From Fistularia commersonii (lineage: Eukaryota; Chordata; Actinopteri; Syngnathiformes; Fistulariidae): 64,000 nt of DNA. Under the pieces are notes generated by a model. That model made no database searches. It had not been told where the DNA came from and saw only the letters and a list, made by a program, of their open reading frames with translations. Numbering within the stretch: position 1 is the first letter of the stretch; each line of letters opens with the position of its first letter. Below are positions 22,271-35,300 of this stretch, piece by piece. Made by a program: the position numbers and the translations under genes. Location of the stretch: NCBI GenBank assembly GCA_037954325.1, contig JBBMNZ010000003.1, positions 25,476,392 through 25,540,391 on the forward strand, written 5' to 3'.

Positions 22271-23156
22271 AGCTATCAATAGCGCCGCGGTGGTCATCCT
22301 GGATTTGATTGCCTGCCCAGCTGCGTGCCTCCGGCATGACGTGCTCACTTGCACATAATCAGCGGGTCGGGAAGCACTTTGATGCACTACCAGCACTTTA
22401 TACCCCCCTCCTCCGCCCCCCTGCAACCACCCAGCTCCTGAACCCGCCGGTACTTTATCAAGGGGAGCTGTTTATCGACTCGCATCTTGTGCACAAGCAC
22501 GGGAGCCGGAGTATCTACATAGGTCTGGATCAAGTTAAGCCCCCCTTTGTCAGCTCCGGTATCTCGCCGGCCTTCTGACCACGGCGTTTAGCTAACCCCG
22601 GGTCCACTGTGAAGGTTCACGTTATCATTAGCAGGTACCTTCATCCACCGTACTCTCATCACCTGGCTCGGTGTACTCAGAGTACTCGGTGAGCGGCGCG
22701 CCGACTGGCTTATTGATACACATGCAAGTGCAGCTACGTTAGCATCTGAGCTAGCTATCTTTCCATGCTAATGACACAACTCACATAAGTTCACAAAGAG
22801 TATCAAACCAACAGTTCTAAAGCATTCTGAAATACCGTTTTGGAGTTCTTACCTGGACTCAGGTGGAGGCCTGCTGCTGGAAGACATGTTGGTTTCAAAG
22901 CTCAAGAGTGGTGAAGTTACTGCATTAAGTATGCGGAGTGACTTCCTGTGCCTGTTTCAAAATAAAAGCATCTTGTCTTTGAGCTCACGTCTAGGTTTTA
23001 TTTTATTTTACATGTAGAAGTTGGAGCCGCAGTCACTTTAAGCAGCTTTACACGTTGTCATTGTAAATGATTGACAGCGGTGACAGCCAATGAGAAGGAG
23101 GAAGGAGGTCGGAGTCAATTAAAATTATGCCACCAAAAGCACTCCACCCAACTTTG

Positions 23157-23669
23157 GCCCCGTCGACAACCTTTACCGCTCAAAGAGACATTTGGATCTG
23201 TTTCCCCACCGGGAGCCACACAACCGTATTGAAATTTAAAATGAATTAATCATATCGTAATTTCTTTCTTTGGCCTTTATGCAATGTATAAACAACTGTA
23301 GAGAAAACAAAATGACATTTCTGCATGCAACCAAACATTTTGAACTTAATGTTGGGTTAAAGGCTACTATTAAACAAAATACTCAATGTCTATTTGAGTC
23401 CTTCTTGTAATAATAATAAAAAACAATTTTTAAAGAAGCTGAATTAGAATTATTTACCGTCAGCAAATTAAAAATGCTGACCTCTGTGTGCGGTCGCTTA
23501 TCAAGTGCGACAAAAAAATATTGTAACACGTTCCATTTAGATGTAATAAGATTGCCATAATCTTCAAATTTAAAATGAACAAACCAGAATATATCTTAAT
23601 TAAATACTCGTTAATTATTTTCAAAAGCCACGAGCCATCAAAGAGCCGCTGGTTGCCGACGCCTGGACC
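23157..23669. mobile_element. Non-autonomous hAT-type element
   Basis: The left end has GTCGACAACCTTTACCGCTC followed by AAAGAGACATTTGGATC. The right end has AAAGAGCCGCTGGTTGCCGA, then CGCCTGG. This is the typical hAT terminal arrangement, with GGTTGCCGAC inverted ends and AAAGAGCC subterminal words. The 510-bp body is A/T-rich with no transposase frame. Target duplications were not clear. Confidence 0.7.
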
Positions 23670-24665
23670 AGATTTTTCGCTCGCGATGCAACTGCATCTA
23701 CTTTCACCCTGCAGTTAGAAGAGTCGTTTTGGTCTTTCAGCTGTCCAGCTTAAAAGCATCTCCACCTGCTGTATTCCAACCGTGTCGTCACGGCGGACGT
23801 GGGGTCGACCGCCGGCGGCCGGGCTTCTTTATTGCTTCGCTCCGAAATATCAAATCTTCAAAATGATCAGGCAGGGCGTCAGTCATGAATCCTGAACTAT
23901 CTTTCCAAGCTGCTTTTTATTGCTAATCAGAACAAACGCTCACAGCAGGGAGTCCGTTACTTCGAACCACATAGATATTCCACAGCTGGATGTAAAACCG
24001 GGCTCGCGCGTTCAACACAAATAGCGGATAACCGAGTGAATGAATGAATGAATGACAGCTCTAACAGCCAATTACACCGCGCGCCGTGCTCCTCCGCTAA
24101 GCCGGCTTCGCGATTAGCGCCTCTGAGTGATGCAATCCATAAGGCGCCGGTTCACAAAGAAGTTCCAATTTACCCGGAGGGAAAATGAAGAGGCGCTGGC
24201 GCGGCGTCCCGCCGAGCATCGGCCCACCGATAATCCACAAGAAGGCCCCAAGATGTTTGAGAAAGAAGGGGGAAAAAAATCCCACATGGCAATTTTGGAA
24301 TCAGCGGAGAGGTTTTTAATTAAAACTGGATCAATATGTCGGGCTCGAACGTGCCCAGAGACCGCCGCATTCTGCTGTGCTTGTTTTGCTTCTTAAAAAA
24401 AAGATAAAAAAACACGGGCATGGATTTAACCGTGAGCCTGGGCTGAGCAACAACAGGTTCAATAACTGGAAAAAACAGCTTCTGCATCTCCGAGAGATTA
24501 AACCCGATAGAGCCGAGCGGGAGCACCGCCGGCGGATGCCAGGAGGGAGTGGGTTGATGCCAAAAGCCGGAGGTCGTCCCCTCAGTCTGATCTCCGGTAG
24601 CAGGACATGTATGTCCGTAATGCTGCAACAGGCTTACTCTGGTGAGGGACGTCCCTGAACTCCTC
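23670..24665. other. Intergenic, no gene seen
   Basis: A short (GAAT)n run at 24037-24053 marks a scrap of the abundant teleost repeat. The stretch 24120-24650 is non-repetitive with open frames on both strands and no domain. Possible conserved noncoding DNA; untested. Confidence 0.35.
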
Positions 24666-25920
24666 CGACGTCCCTTCGTATGTGTCGGGTTTCATTTCTA
24701 TGGCGCCGAATCACAGATCAGAGCACAAAGCGGGCGGCCTTCTGCCTCGACCGGTTAGGGTACCATACCGAAGCATAGTATCTTCACACCTTCTCTGGAG
24801 TCCTCGGGCTCTCTCACCTTGCAGGTTCCTAGGTAGCTTGATCTTCTGCAGTATCTCACCTGGCGTCCGCCATTCTCATTTCTTTTATGAATTTAAAGCT
24901 GTATTATTGCACCATTTTGCCCAGTAAAAAAATGAAAACATGCCCTCATTCGAGGACAAAAAACTGTAAGGCTAAAACTAAAGTGCCAACAACCCCAATG
25001 CAAAAGCAAACTCCACAACTGCGCAAATTCTGCGCAACCGCACAAACTCAACCTACCCTGTACCTACCCCCGGTTCCTAGTTGCCTACCCTGAAACTAAG
25101 ATAAACCTCAAATATTTTCAAAGCGTACCAATTGAAGGTGTACAAGACACCTCCCCGTCAGATTGGTTTCAATAAGCCTACTTCCCAAATCCAAAAACAA
25201 GGGAAACGCTAACTCACAAGAGATCATGGTCTACCAGCGTGCTCCAAACAAATGCATCTGAAAGGATGCGAAGACGGCACTACAAAACCATGGCCAAAAA
25301 TCAGGAAATCAAGAAAGAGAAGATTGGAACGAGTCCCCAATTCTGTTAGGTCCCTGTCTAGGACTGTGAGACCAAACAAAAGGTTGGGAACAAAAGTATG
25401 CAGACGCGAGTTACAGAGATATAGAGTGTATTTCTCAAGTGCAAAAACCATGACTGAAAGTTTATAGTCCTTGGCTCCTAGCATGTATATTTTTATCTGG
25501 AATGACGTCACGGCCAGTCTTAAAGGGCCAGCGCCCTGGCCGGGACCAATAGGGGACCGCAGTCAATCACCAAAATGCTCTCAGCTGCTCGGAACTACCT
25601 GCACATATAGAGAAGGAAAACAGTGCCACAGAAGACAATGTCCAAAAACACACAACGACCCCCAGGGACGGAACTTGTATTATCAGAAAAAGATATTAAG
25701 GCCTCCCAACCTTCGTGCCCCTTTCGTCACTACCCCAAGGTAGAAGGCCACCGCACCCTTAGCTGGGATCTTCCCGAGGTTCCTGCACCATCTAGCGCTT
25801 GCCAAAGAGTGAGGTCCAGACTTGTACTTCATGGAAAGTGCCATCAGGCAGCTAGGCTGGGATTTAGAGCCATATAAATAAACTCTGACTTCGGTGTACA
25901 AGAGAGATGGTGCATGTTGG
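24666..25920. other. AC-rich segment of distinct composition, possible LTR-type remnant
   Basis: From about 24900 the sequence is A- and C-rich and lacks the simple repeats that fill its surroundings. Near its right end it has CACATATAGAGAAGG and, about 270 bp on, CATATAAATAAACTCTGACT, which resembles a TATA box followed by a polyadenylation region. No long coding frame, tRNA-primer site or second terminal repeat was identified, so an LTR origin is only a guess. Short open frames have no domain. Confidence 0.3.
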
Positions 25921-27192
25921 GCCTTCCGATGTCAACTCAACTCCAACGCCTAAGGGTAATTTCGGAAACGCACCGGAAGACCAACCGACAAAGTTACCCG
26001 AGCGGAGAGACGATGTCATCCGGCCGCCGTAAACAAAACCCTGCGATCTCTCGCGGTGTGTTTTTTAGGGTCGTGTCCTGCCTGCTGCACTCCTCAACCA
26101 AATCCAACCCCCAACCTCCTCCCCGTCTGGCGCTGCAAATCCCCCCGCTGCGAGCGACATGCCTGGAAAGGCAACAAACGTCCGGGCCTGCTTTTTTTTT
26201 TTTGCGCGTGTGTTTGTTTGTTTTCCGTCATTGGCTGTCGGTTTCGTCCGAAGGGGGCTTCGAAACGCGCTCGGACTCGTGTTCCGCCGCTTGTCGCTTG
26301 GTTGGACGCCCTGGCTGTGGGACAGCGGTGTGAAATTCTACATCGCTTGTCTGTGAAATACTACCACTCCCGTCCCCGGGATGTTTTTTTGGACCGGATT
26401 TTTGTTTATTTTTGGATGGGCTCCTGCGGTCGTGCGTATGCGCAACCTTTGCGCGTGTCAGGTCGTGGCGCCAACGTGTGAATCCCGTGTTCCAACCCTC
26501 TCCCCAGCAAATTGGCTCAAATCTAATATTTGCAAAGGGCACCGGCATAATGGCAGCTGAAGATCTCACCTCACATCCTCTTCTTGGAATAAAAAAAAAA
26601 AAAAAAAATAGCACTTCGTATGTTCATCGAGCTAACGAAGCGACGCCGACTTTAGTCATGAGTGTAATTTCAGTAATCCTAAAAGATGAGCGGGCTGATT
26701 AATTGGCACGTTTGCATTCCGCGCACGGCGCCACGCGTTCGCCGCGGAGAGCGCAGATAAAGGAAAGGCTTTAACTTTAGCTCAGCTTTTCGAGAGGCGT
26801 TTAAACGAAAGTCCTCGACGCTTCATTTCCCACCTCGCTTTGCTTTTTCCGTGATTCCGAGGAAGGAGGCGGGGAAGGGGTGGATATCACTCAGGTAATT
26901 AATAAACATAATGAGGCTAACATGCTAAAACAGGCACATTAGCACGTATGTTGCGCCTTCGGTGAAAGGTGGCAGATGAGACGGACGTTTGCGATCAAAC
27001 TCCAACCCGATGCGCCAAGAGGTGCAACTTCTCGGGCTTCGATTGTCTCGCTTCGCCGTCGCCGTGACCATTTTCCACAAAATCTTTTTAGATTTCCTTT
27101 TAAACTGTTGAAAACAGGGCTAACCTGCAGAGCTGGGAAATGAGAGTGCCACTTGCTGGGATAGTGGAAAAAAGAAATAACTAAATAAGTAT
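25921..27192. other. CpG-bearing intergenic stretch, no gene proven
   Basis: It is rich in CpG around 25950-26480. An ATG at 26013 opens with MSSGRRKQNPAISRG, which loosely recalls the MSRRKQxxP repressor motif at the N terminus of SALL, FOG and BCL11 proteins, but no following exon was found. An A run lies at 26591-26608. Nothing else was recognised to 27192. Confidence 0.3.
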
Positions 27193-27455
27193 GTCAAAAT
27201 AAAATAAAATAAAATAAAATAAAATAAAATAAAATAAAATAAAATAAAATAAAGTAAAATAAAATGAAATGAAATAAAATGAAATGAAATAAAATAAAAT
27301 GAAATGAAATAAAATAAAATGAAATGAAATGAAATGAAATAAAATGAAATAAAATAAAATAAAAAATGAAATAAAGTAAAATAAAATGAAATAAAATAAA
27401 ATAAAATAAAAAAATAAAATAAAATTATAAAAATAAAATAAAATAAAATATTCCC
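27193..27455. repeat. AAAAT/GAAAT pentanucleotide array
   Basis: About 260 bp of AAAAT units, with GAAAT variants in the middle (27264-27347) and a few length errors near the right end. Confidence 0.95.
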
Positions 27456-27654
27456 GATTTATTTATTTATTGTTACAATTATTCCAACAAAGACTAATAT
27501 GGTTATGATTATAATTATTATAATTATTATAATTATTGTGATTATTATTATTTTAATTGGTATTTGTAGCAGTAGTGTCAACACCAGTGCTAGTTTATTT
27601 AATTATTCATCCATTTACATATTCATTTCATCATTATTTGTATTATTATTTGAG

Positions 27655-27775
27655 ATGAGATGAGATGAGATGAGAACAATTGTTGTGCCAGAGTTTCAAG
27701 TAAAAAACATAACAGTAATAGATAATAGTAGAAAGGAGGAAGAATAAGAAATACAATGAAAAATGAATTGTCTTA
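27655..27775 (-). mobile_element. LINE 3' tail with GAGAT target-end repeats, minus strand
   Basis: (GAGAT)n at 27655-27674, then GAACAATTGTTGTGCCAGAG and TTTCAAGTAAAAAACATAAC. It matches the tails at 12303 and 15541. The pentamer at its edge is the variable 3' repeat usual for this type of element. The A/T-rich sequence before it (27456-27654) holds nothing recognisable. Confidence 0.7.
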
Positions 27776-28295
27776 ACTGTTATTTTAAATAGCAGTAGTA
27801 GCAGAAGTAGCCGCGGTGTCTATGGCGAAGGCAATTCATTTATATATTTTTTTATTTATTTAAATGAATGACAAAAGACAAATTGATGCTTTTAAACTTA
27901 AGCATTTCCTCGAAATGCAAGGTGATATAAAACATAAAGGGGGGGCCGCCGGGCTCGCCTTCCTCCTCCCTTCTTTCCACTCTAACTAATGAACGCCTGT
28001 AAAGGAGGAGGTTTGGATGCTGTTTATGTTTGTGGTTCTGGGGGATTGGAGGGAAAAAGGGGGGGGTCGGGGGTTCGGGGGGTTTTGGGGGGGGGGGGGG
28101 GGGGGGGGGCAAGGTGCCCTCGTGCACAGCGGCGAGCGGCGAGGGCGACTGCTGGGCTTAATACTTTACACATCAGCTGCCTCTCACATATGGCTGTCCT
28201 TGCCTGGTTACTGCGTCCCGCCCCATCTGCCGCCTCCACCCTCCCGACCGGGCTTCTGTTTTGGCTGCCTCTTGCTTCTCGTCGTGCCGTCACAT

Positions 28296-28343
<48 letters not shown>

Positions 28344-30104
28344 GCCAGCGGGTCTATCATTTCATACCTGTCTCTTCGTAACAAAACCTCTTCTCCACCC
28401 CGTGCAAACAACCGCCCCCCGTCGCCCTGTCCGTAACCTTCTGTCCCTTCCCCCCACGGGCCGCTGTCCTTGTCCTGCCAAGCATCTGGAATGGAGAATT
28501 ATTACCGTCCTGACCCCCCTTCCGCCCCCCCCCTGCACCCCCTGCACCCCCACCTCCATCCACAGATGGCCTGTTGACTTGGAGCCACCGCTGCACAGCC
28601 TGTTGGATATAGTGGATGGCAAAGACGCCGGAGAGAGGTTTTATTTTCTTTTATTTCGGTGGAAATGAAATGCGGTTTATTATTAATAAACATTTCCGAC
28701 GCGGTACTTTTCATTTCAATCGGCCTCCCTCGTTCGATTTTTTTTTTTACCCTTTTGTGTAAAATCTGACGCCGTTCGGTTGATGCAATTTTAAGATTTG
28801 AAAGGCGCGGTTGTTAGCGACCCCTCAAAGCACGAAGGTCGCCGGTCGGTTCGGCGTCTCCATGTTCTCCTCACACACTCCAAACACATGCAGGAGGTCT
28901 TAATGTGACATTTCAAAGAACCCAGATACTTTTTTTCACCCGTGTATTAGCTTTTCCTTTACAATTTGAGGGGTCAAACGTAGTAAATTACGTCCTCCAA
29001 TCATATTCCTTTATGCTAACAGACCCCGGCGCTGCCATCTCCTCCGGCCAATCACAGCAGGTTGAGTGCAGCGGTTGAGAAGTTCACACAATTACAAAAA
29101 AATTTTTATTGAATATAGCTAATGATTAATCATTTAGCTTCACCAAAGTAGCGAAAAAAGGTTGTGGCGGATGTGCGGGAGGAGCCTGTTAGGGGGCGGA
29201 GGTCCTTATCAGACGCCCGGACCACCTCGGGCTGCCGGGAGGAACGGATCCCCTCCGGTCGCCGTCACGTGAGGGAACTAATTTCACCCGTCTTTATCGG
29301 GCGATCTGATTCCCCCTCAGTCACAGCTCAAAAGAAAAAAAAAAAAAGGTAATAACCAACGGGTTCGGGATTGACAGCTGGGAGAAATCTCATTTAAGAT
29401 ATTGGCACGGGGATCGGGCGCGGCGGCGTGTCAGCGTTTGCCGGTGACCGTGACGGGTTTAGATTTAAATGAGTCGGTTACCCCGCCGCCGCCGCCGCCG
29501 CCGCCGCCAACACCACCTGAGGCCGAAACACCGGCTAGTTTAGCAAGCGACGCGTCTTCTGACGGCGGGAAGAGGCGTCCAATCCACGGGGTGGGTGAAA
29601 AAGTGAGTTTGCTGACAAAGTTTCCGTATATTCCGGAGAGAAACGACGTTGGTCTGGTCAGAAGCGCCTGAAACTTGCGGTCAGTAGCAAGACTCTGGCA
29701 GCAGAATGATCATGGGTAAGGAGGAAGCATGGTGGCTGGGAAGGTTGCTAAAGAAAGATGTTAGCCATGTAGCATGGAGGGAGGTGTTTCCATGACCGTT
29801 GATTTCACGGTCAAGCCTTCTTGAGGTGTCAATAGACCCATGATGATGGAAGGCGCTCTCTTGAAAACCCCATGATATCGAAGCTGTTGTTGGCTAATAT
29901 AGGTTAGCTGTGTCTGACTGGTGGGGTGTTAGCCTGCTGATAGCTGGCCTGTTTGTTTTACATAGCTTCTCTACAGAACTGGATTGGGCTTCTAAAACCA
30001 TCAGGAGAAGGTGGATGAATGGCTCATATCTCCAAATGTAAGAGTCATTCACTGTCTCGTTTTAACAATTATTCATTCATTTTCTTCTTCATCTATTCCT
30101 TTAA
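27776..30104. other. Mixed and GC-rich intergenic DNA with G, CA and CCG runs; no gene supported
   Basis: G run at 28087-28109, (CA)n at 28299-28340, C-rich blocks at 28400-28560, A run near 29335-29347 and (GCC)n at 29481-29508. Overlapping open frames around 28000-28670 are created by the repeats. The CpG-rich piece 29160-29680 has an 89-codon frame with polyproline from the GCC run and no domain. Confidence 0.4.
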
Positions 30105-30235
30105 GATAAGATATACTTTATTAATCCCCATAGGGGAAATTCTTTTGTCACAGCAGTGTGAACAACAAGGATGAGAATAACAGAAAATAACAGAATGAAA
30201 AAAAAATATGGGAACATACATCTTGGTCATACATG
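30105..30235 (-). mobile_element. LINE 3' tail, minus strand
   Basis: AAGATAAGATATACTTTATT then AATCCCCATAGGGGAAATTC is the reverse complement of the tail type seen at 5588 and 55405. It abuts the RTE fragment that follows. Confidence 0.65.
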
Positions 30236-30575
30236 TCCTGCACCCCTGTGACGAATTCTTCTTTTCCCTTCATTGGTAAACATTCTCCATCTAACCCTAT
30301 TTTTTGGATCTTCCTCTCTCACACCAACTAACTTCACATCCTCTCTCATGACGTCCGTATATCTTCTCTTAGATCTTCCTCTAGACCTCCAACTCAAGCA
30401 TGCTACCAATATATTCACTAGCAGAACCATCTCAGTCTGGCATCTCCGACCTTCTCTCCAAAACATCTACCATGTGCCGTCCCTCTGATGGACTCATTCC
30501 TGATCCTCTCCATCCTGGTTGCTCCCAAAGAGAACCTCAGCATCTTCATCTCAAGACTTGAAATGGTAAACATAG
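30236..30575 (-). pseudogene. RTE-type LINE, 3' ORF fragment
   Basis: On the minus strand the frames contain MKMLRFSLGATRMERIRN, FGEKVGDARLRWF and SRGRSKRRYTDVMRED followed by KLVGVREEDP. These are the C-terminal end of the RTE-clade reverse-transcriptase protein, in the order found in intact elements. The reading frame changes between blocks and the catalytic part is missing, so it is a dead fragment. Related pieces lie at 41700, 43430, 45048 and 53459. Confidence 0.8.
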
Positions 30576-31967
30576 AGTAACCAATCCCCAGCTGGCGTCG
30601 GCTAGGGGGCGGGGTTAACCAGCTCGCCACATCCAGGCGCTCATCGGAGCGTCGGGAGCAAGGGTTCGGCATCCAAACAGCGGGAGGCGGGAATCGAACC
30701 ATTGACCTTCGGAGAGAAGGTCGGATCGCGCTTGAGTTCCGTCATTCATGCATTCATCGCGGGAGAACACGCAGGTTCAATAAAGTTCGAAGACATCCAG
30801 CGATTCGGCTTCTCCTTCACACCCGCAGAGCATTCGGCGTCTTCAACGCCGCCTTTATTTGGCGTTCCCGTGTCGGTTCGCCGCAGCCGACGCGGCGGCC
30901 TGATTGAAACGCGGTCACTAAATGAAGCATTAAAATCCGTCAGATGGAACCGGCCTTCTCTGGGAGAATCAGCCACCGCGTCCGTCACGATGTCGAACTA
31001 TAGATCTAAAAACAGAGGATGTTCTAACCCCTACCTTGGCGTTTTTCTTCTTTTTTTTTTTCCTCTCGAGGCCGGATTAGTTACACGCGGCGCAGATGGA
31101 GGAGGTGATGGGAACCTCATGAATACTTCAGCGGTCGCGCGGATGTTCAAACCCGGGAGGGGAAGAAAACTTTATTCTGTCTCTTTCTATTTCAGCGCCG
31201 CTGTCAAGAATCGTCTTTATTTGTTTTCTACAAGAGGGGAGGCGGGGGAGGGGGAGGCGTCGTCTCCACCTGGCTGACAGTAACGAAGCGAACACACACA
31301 CTCGGACTCGGCGTTTTTGGCGGGACGAGCTGACAAGCGAGGGCGGCGGAGTGTCCGGTTCGGCGGCATTAGCATAGCGCAGGGGGAAAATGAAAATAGG
31401 GTTCATTAATGCAGAGGGAGACGGCAGTGATGGCGGGAGCAACAATAGCCTTCTGAGATGTGAGGATGAGATGCAGCCGGCCGATCGTACGTTGGTTTTC
31501 ACCCCAACGCACGAAAAATATCTGATCCGGTTCACTTGAACACGTTCGAACGTGTTTTGGATCGTTCTGCTGGAAATATTTGAGGATTCGTTGCGTCGAT
31601 TTCCTCCCCGATGAGGGCTGAAACGCCTTCGAGTGAACAAATTCGAGTCCGGTTGCCACGAGAAGAAGATTTTGAGGAGAAATCAGCGTGACCTGGAGGA
31701 CGGAGAGCCTGAATCATAAACAGCTCGTTCGTCCCTGAGGTACCGCGGGGTAGCGGCGTAAAAGTTTGACCATGTGAACATCAAAAATAAAATGACAGTT
31801 TGGAATTCATCAGTAAAAAAATAAATTAATAATAATAATAAAATTAATAATAATAAAACAACAAAAAAAAAAAATACGCTCACACACACACATATAAATA
31901 ATATATTTAAATAAATTACCGTACAAAATTGGGCGAATTGTCGGTACGAAATCCCTTTGCATTTATA
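30576..31967. other. GC-rich intergenic, no gene supported
   Basis: A GGGAATCGAACC stretch near 30690 is part of an interspersed repeat, not a tRNA gene. CpG-rich sequence at 30700-31660 carries open frames on both strands (up to 191 codons) without domains. The part 31800-31967 is A/T-rich. Confidence 0.4.
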
Positions 31968-32325
31968 CACTGCTCAAAAAAATAAAGGGAACACTTAAAA
32001 AAACACATCCTAGATCTAAATGAATGAAATATTCTTTTGAAATACTTTGCTCTTTACACAGTTGAATGTGCTGACAACAAAATCACACAAAAATGATCAA
32101 TGGAAATCAATTGTATCAACCCATGGAGGTCTGGATTAGGAATCACACTCCAAATTAAAGTGTAAAAACAAACTCCAGGCTGATCCAACTTTGATGTAAT
32201 GTCCTTAAAACAAGTCAAAATGAATCTGTGTTGCTTCCTGAGTGGACACTATGATTTCACACAAGTGTGATTGACTTGGAGTTACATTGTGTTGTTCAAG
32301 CATTCCCTTTATTTTTTTGAGCAGT
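31968..32325 (+). mobile_element. Tc1/mariner-like MITE, copy A
   Basis: CACTGCTCAAAAAAATAAAG at the left and CTTTATTTTTTTGAGCAG at the right are inverted ends, with TA on both sides. The body of 358 bp is nearly identical to 40370-40725, and the older copy at 15387-15898 is in reverse orientation. TA flanks and end sequence fit a Tc1/mariner target choice. There is no transposase. Confidence 0.85.
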
Positions 32326-35300
32326 ATATAACAGAGTTGCTGGGAATTGAATTTGATTTCGATTCCCACGTCTAGATTTTGCAGGGGTGTCGATCAAATT
32401 TGTTGTGGCTCAACATGGAGGAAAATCTATTCTCTGGTGCGACGAACGGGTAAAATCATGACATTAACCATCATTAATGCACCTATTGTATCTTTAAACT
32501 TTGCGAACCGGATTCAACCCATTCATTTAGGGCTTCCTGTGAACCTGGAGAACCCCGAGAAACCCCACTAACCACATGGAGACCTCAGACAGACAGGAAT
32601 CCACCGTGGAGCTTCTCAACACGCTAACAGCTGCGCCATCTCGATGATTCATTGCGCTGATTCATCCCTGAGAGCTTCTCAATCAGCCGTCCTTCCTGGA
32701 AGAAGGTGCATTTCCAGAATACAAACCGAGGAAACGGCGTTTCAGGGAACGGACCGGACGGGGCGCCGTTTAGCGCAGGCTCGTAGCCCTGTTTCCGCGA
32801 CGACGGGACAAGCCGCGACGGCTCGACGTGTGACGGGAAACGTCCTCGGTCGGTCCGGGCGGCGGCTCGGGTTAAAACGAATCCTCCGACCGAGGGGAAA
32901 CGTCGTCATTCAACGTCGGAAAAAGGCTCGGAGTTGGACGTTTTCAGGAAATCACAAGACGAGAACCCCTGTCAGGGAACGCGGCGCCTCGGTGAAAAGT
33001 GCATTTTATTATTCATAACCTCCACCGCCGCCGCCGCATGGCGGCCGGGCCGGCGGCCGATGTGAGCCGACTGCTGATTCCCCGCCATCTTTCATTCGAG
33101 AGTCGCCGGCGCTTCGTGTAACGGAGGCGCTTCTTTTGCGGTTCTGACTGACGTCTAAGACGCCTGCCGCGCACTCGCATGAAAAAAAATAAAATAAAAA
33201 AACGCGTTCGAAAGCGGCGAGATACGTTTGAGAGGAATATCAGGCGACGGAAGGGCGGGAGCGCGGGTGAAGCCGGGGTTAAAAGTTTGCAGCAAAGGGT
33301 GACGAGGAGCAGGAATAAAAAGGCTGAAATACAAAAACTATAAATATCGACGTTAAATACCGGCATTCTGAAGGAACATTTCTTTATTTATTTTCGTACC
33401 GATGCGACTCAGAGGGGGATTTACAAGCTGGATAAATACGTGAGCGGTAGAATAAATTCGAACAAGAACGTGGAGAATTGTAAGAAACGGAGCAGCGTGT
33501 TACAATAACAACTCGGTAAAAACAGAGAAATAAACCGGAATGCGGAATTAATTGATATTAATTGGAGCACGGATGAACCGTCGAGTCAAAAGTCACGACG
33601 GAAATGCAAGAATTCGATCGATAAATATTTATATTTTAATTTCGCACACTAATATATGCAAGGCATGCTAATGTTAGCCTCATTAGCAGTTAGCTTATTA
33701 GAAGGGCGGCGGGAATTTTGCATCTGATGAAGGTTGCGGGTCGTTCTGTTTGGATCTTGAGATCCACGAGGTGGACGAGAAGCTCCGAAGCCAGTAAAAA
33801 AGAAAATTCTGTCAGAACTCCGCGGTACTTGCTAATAACGTGGGGATAAAACTAGCAGTTTAGCGTGCAGCTTCACCGATCTTCACCAGAGAGCTTCCCG
33901 GTTTCAACCGGTTGTAGAGGTCAACCTCAGTCCTTAGGAGTTTTAGGACGCACGCGTGTTGAGAAGCTGCCGTGGCGTACCTTAAATCTGGTGTCCAAGA
34001 AAGTGGATCACGTAGCATCTGAGCTCCTCTCGGGTCACACGGTTTCATTTTTGTTGTATAACAACCAGGTTGGGCCTCGACACCTGAAGGTCTGATCCTC
34101 AGAGGTGACCTTCAGCAAGCCCGGAGAACTTCCTGTGGGACGTAGAGGCTGGTTTCAGGTCCGGAGTCCTACATTCCACCTCGGGTCTCCATGCATCATC
34201 TGGTGGTCCCTGTGCAGAAGATGGGGGTGAAAGCACCTGGTCAGCACTTCCTGCTGGAAGACCAGATGTGTCACACTGGTTTCCTCAAGAATTATGAGGA
34301 TCATTAACCTGAACCGCAGCTCTCGGGTTGCATCGAGGATCGGCTTCCACGCTCGTCGGCGAATCAGCTTTCTGCATTTAGAACTTCGCTAGAAGAAGCT
34401 CCTCAATTTTCCTGGTGGAAGTGGACATCTGCTCCTCTGGGTCGACCCCTCCGAGAAGACAACCTCAAAATGGCGTGGGATGATGGAGATATCTAAAATC
34501 CTGAAGTCACCGGAGGTGACATGGTGGAGAGGGTATGGGCGTAGCAATAACATTAGCATTAGCATTAGCATTGGCATCGGCGTCCTATTTACTGTCTTGA
34601 TTTACCTTGCTAGCCAGGAGCGGTTGTGAGATTCAACGCCTGCGTGGGGTGACCTTTGACCTCTGCTGCAGGACACCGGAGAGCCCAGCGAAGCACGAGG
34701 AGCATCGGTGTAATAACCGTGTAATAACTGATCAATTCCAAATCCGCCAAGACTGGAAGCGGAGGTCAAAACCGCCGGCACCAGCTGGTCACCTGCGACC
34801 CGGGGGGTGCGAGAAGCGGCGGGGCTTCCATCTCCCCGCCCCGCCGCGCATCGACCTCTCCTCAAACCGACCGCTGGGCCCGATCGGACGGCGCCGTCGG
34901 AAAAATACACCGATTTTCCGAAAGGGGAGGTTTCCGGCGTCTGCTGGAAAACCGGCATCGATCGTTTCACGGCGAGATTCCCGTTTGATTGACGGGCGCC
35001 GTGATTTTTCACTCGGCGGAAAAAAAAAATGTTTTTTCAGAGCGAGCTGACGTTTCGGGTCCGACTCGGAAGACGAGAAGTTCAGACGCTAATCGATGAA
35101 GCCGTTCGGATCCGCCGAACTTTTCCCGACTTTTGCAGCCGCTCCATCAAACGTAGGTGCGAAGGGATCATTTGGCATCGTCGCAGCTTTAATTCATGTT
35201 TGTTTACGTGGATTTAAACCGTAGCGGTTTGAGGGTTCTAGCAGTCATACGATCAAAAAAAAAAAAAAAAAAAAAGAAAAACATTTAGTAATTTGCAGTT

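Noticed and set aside
30640..30720. tRNA-like GGGAATCGAACC and the similar GGGACTCGAACC near 36900
   Set aside because: Each lacks the other arms of a cloverleaf and matches the 3' part of a common interspersed repeat.
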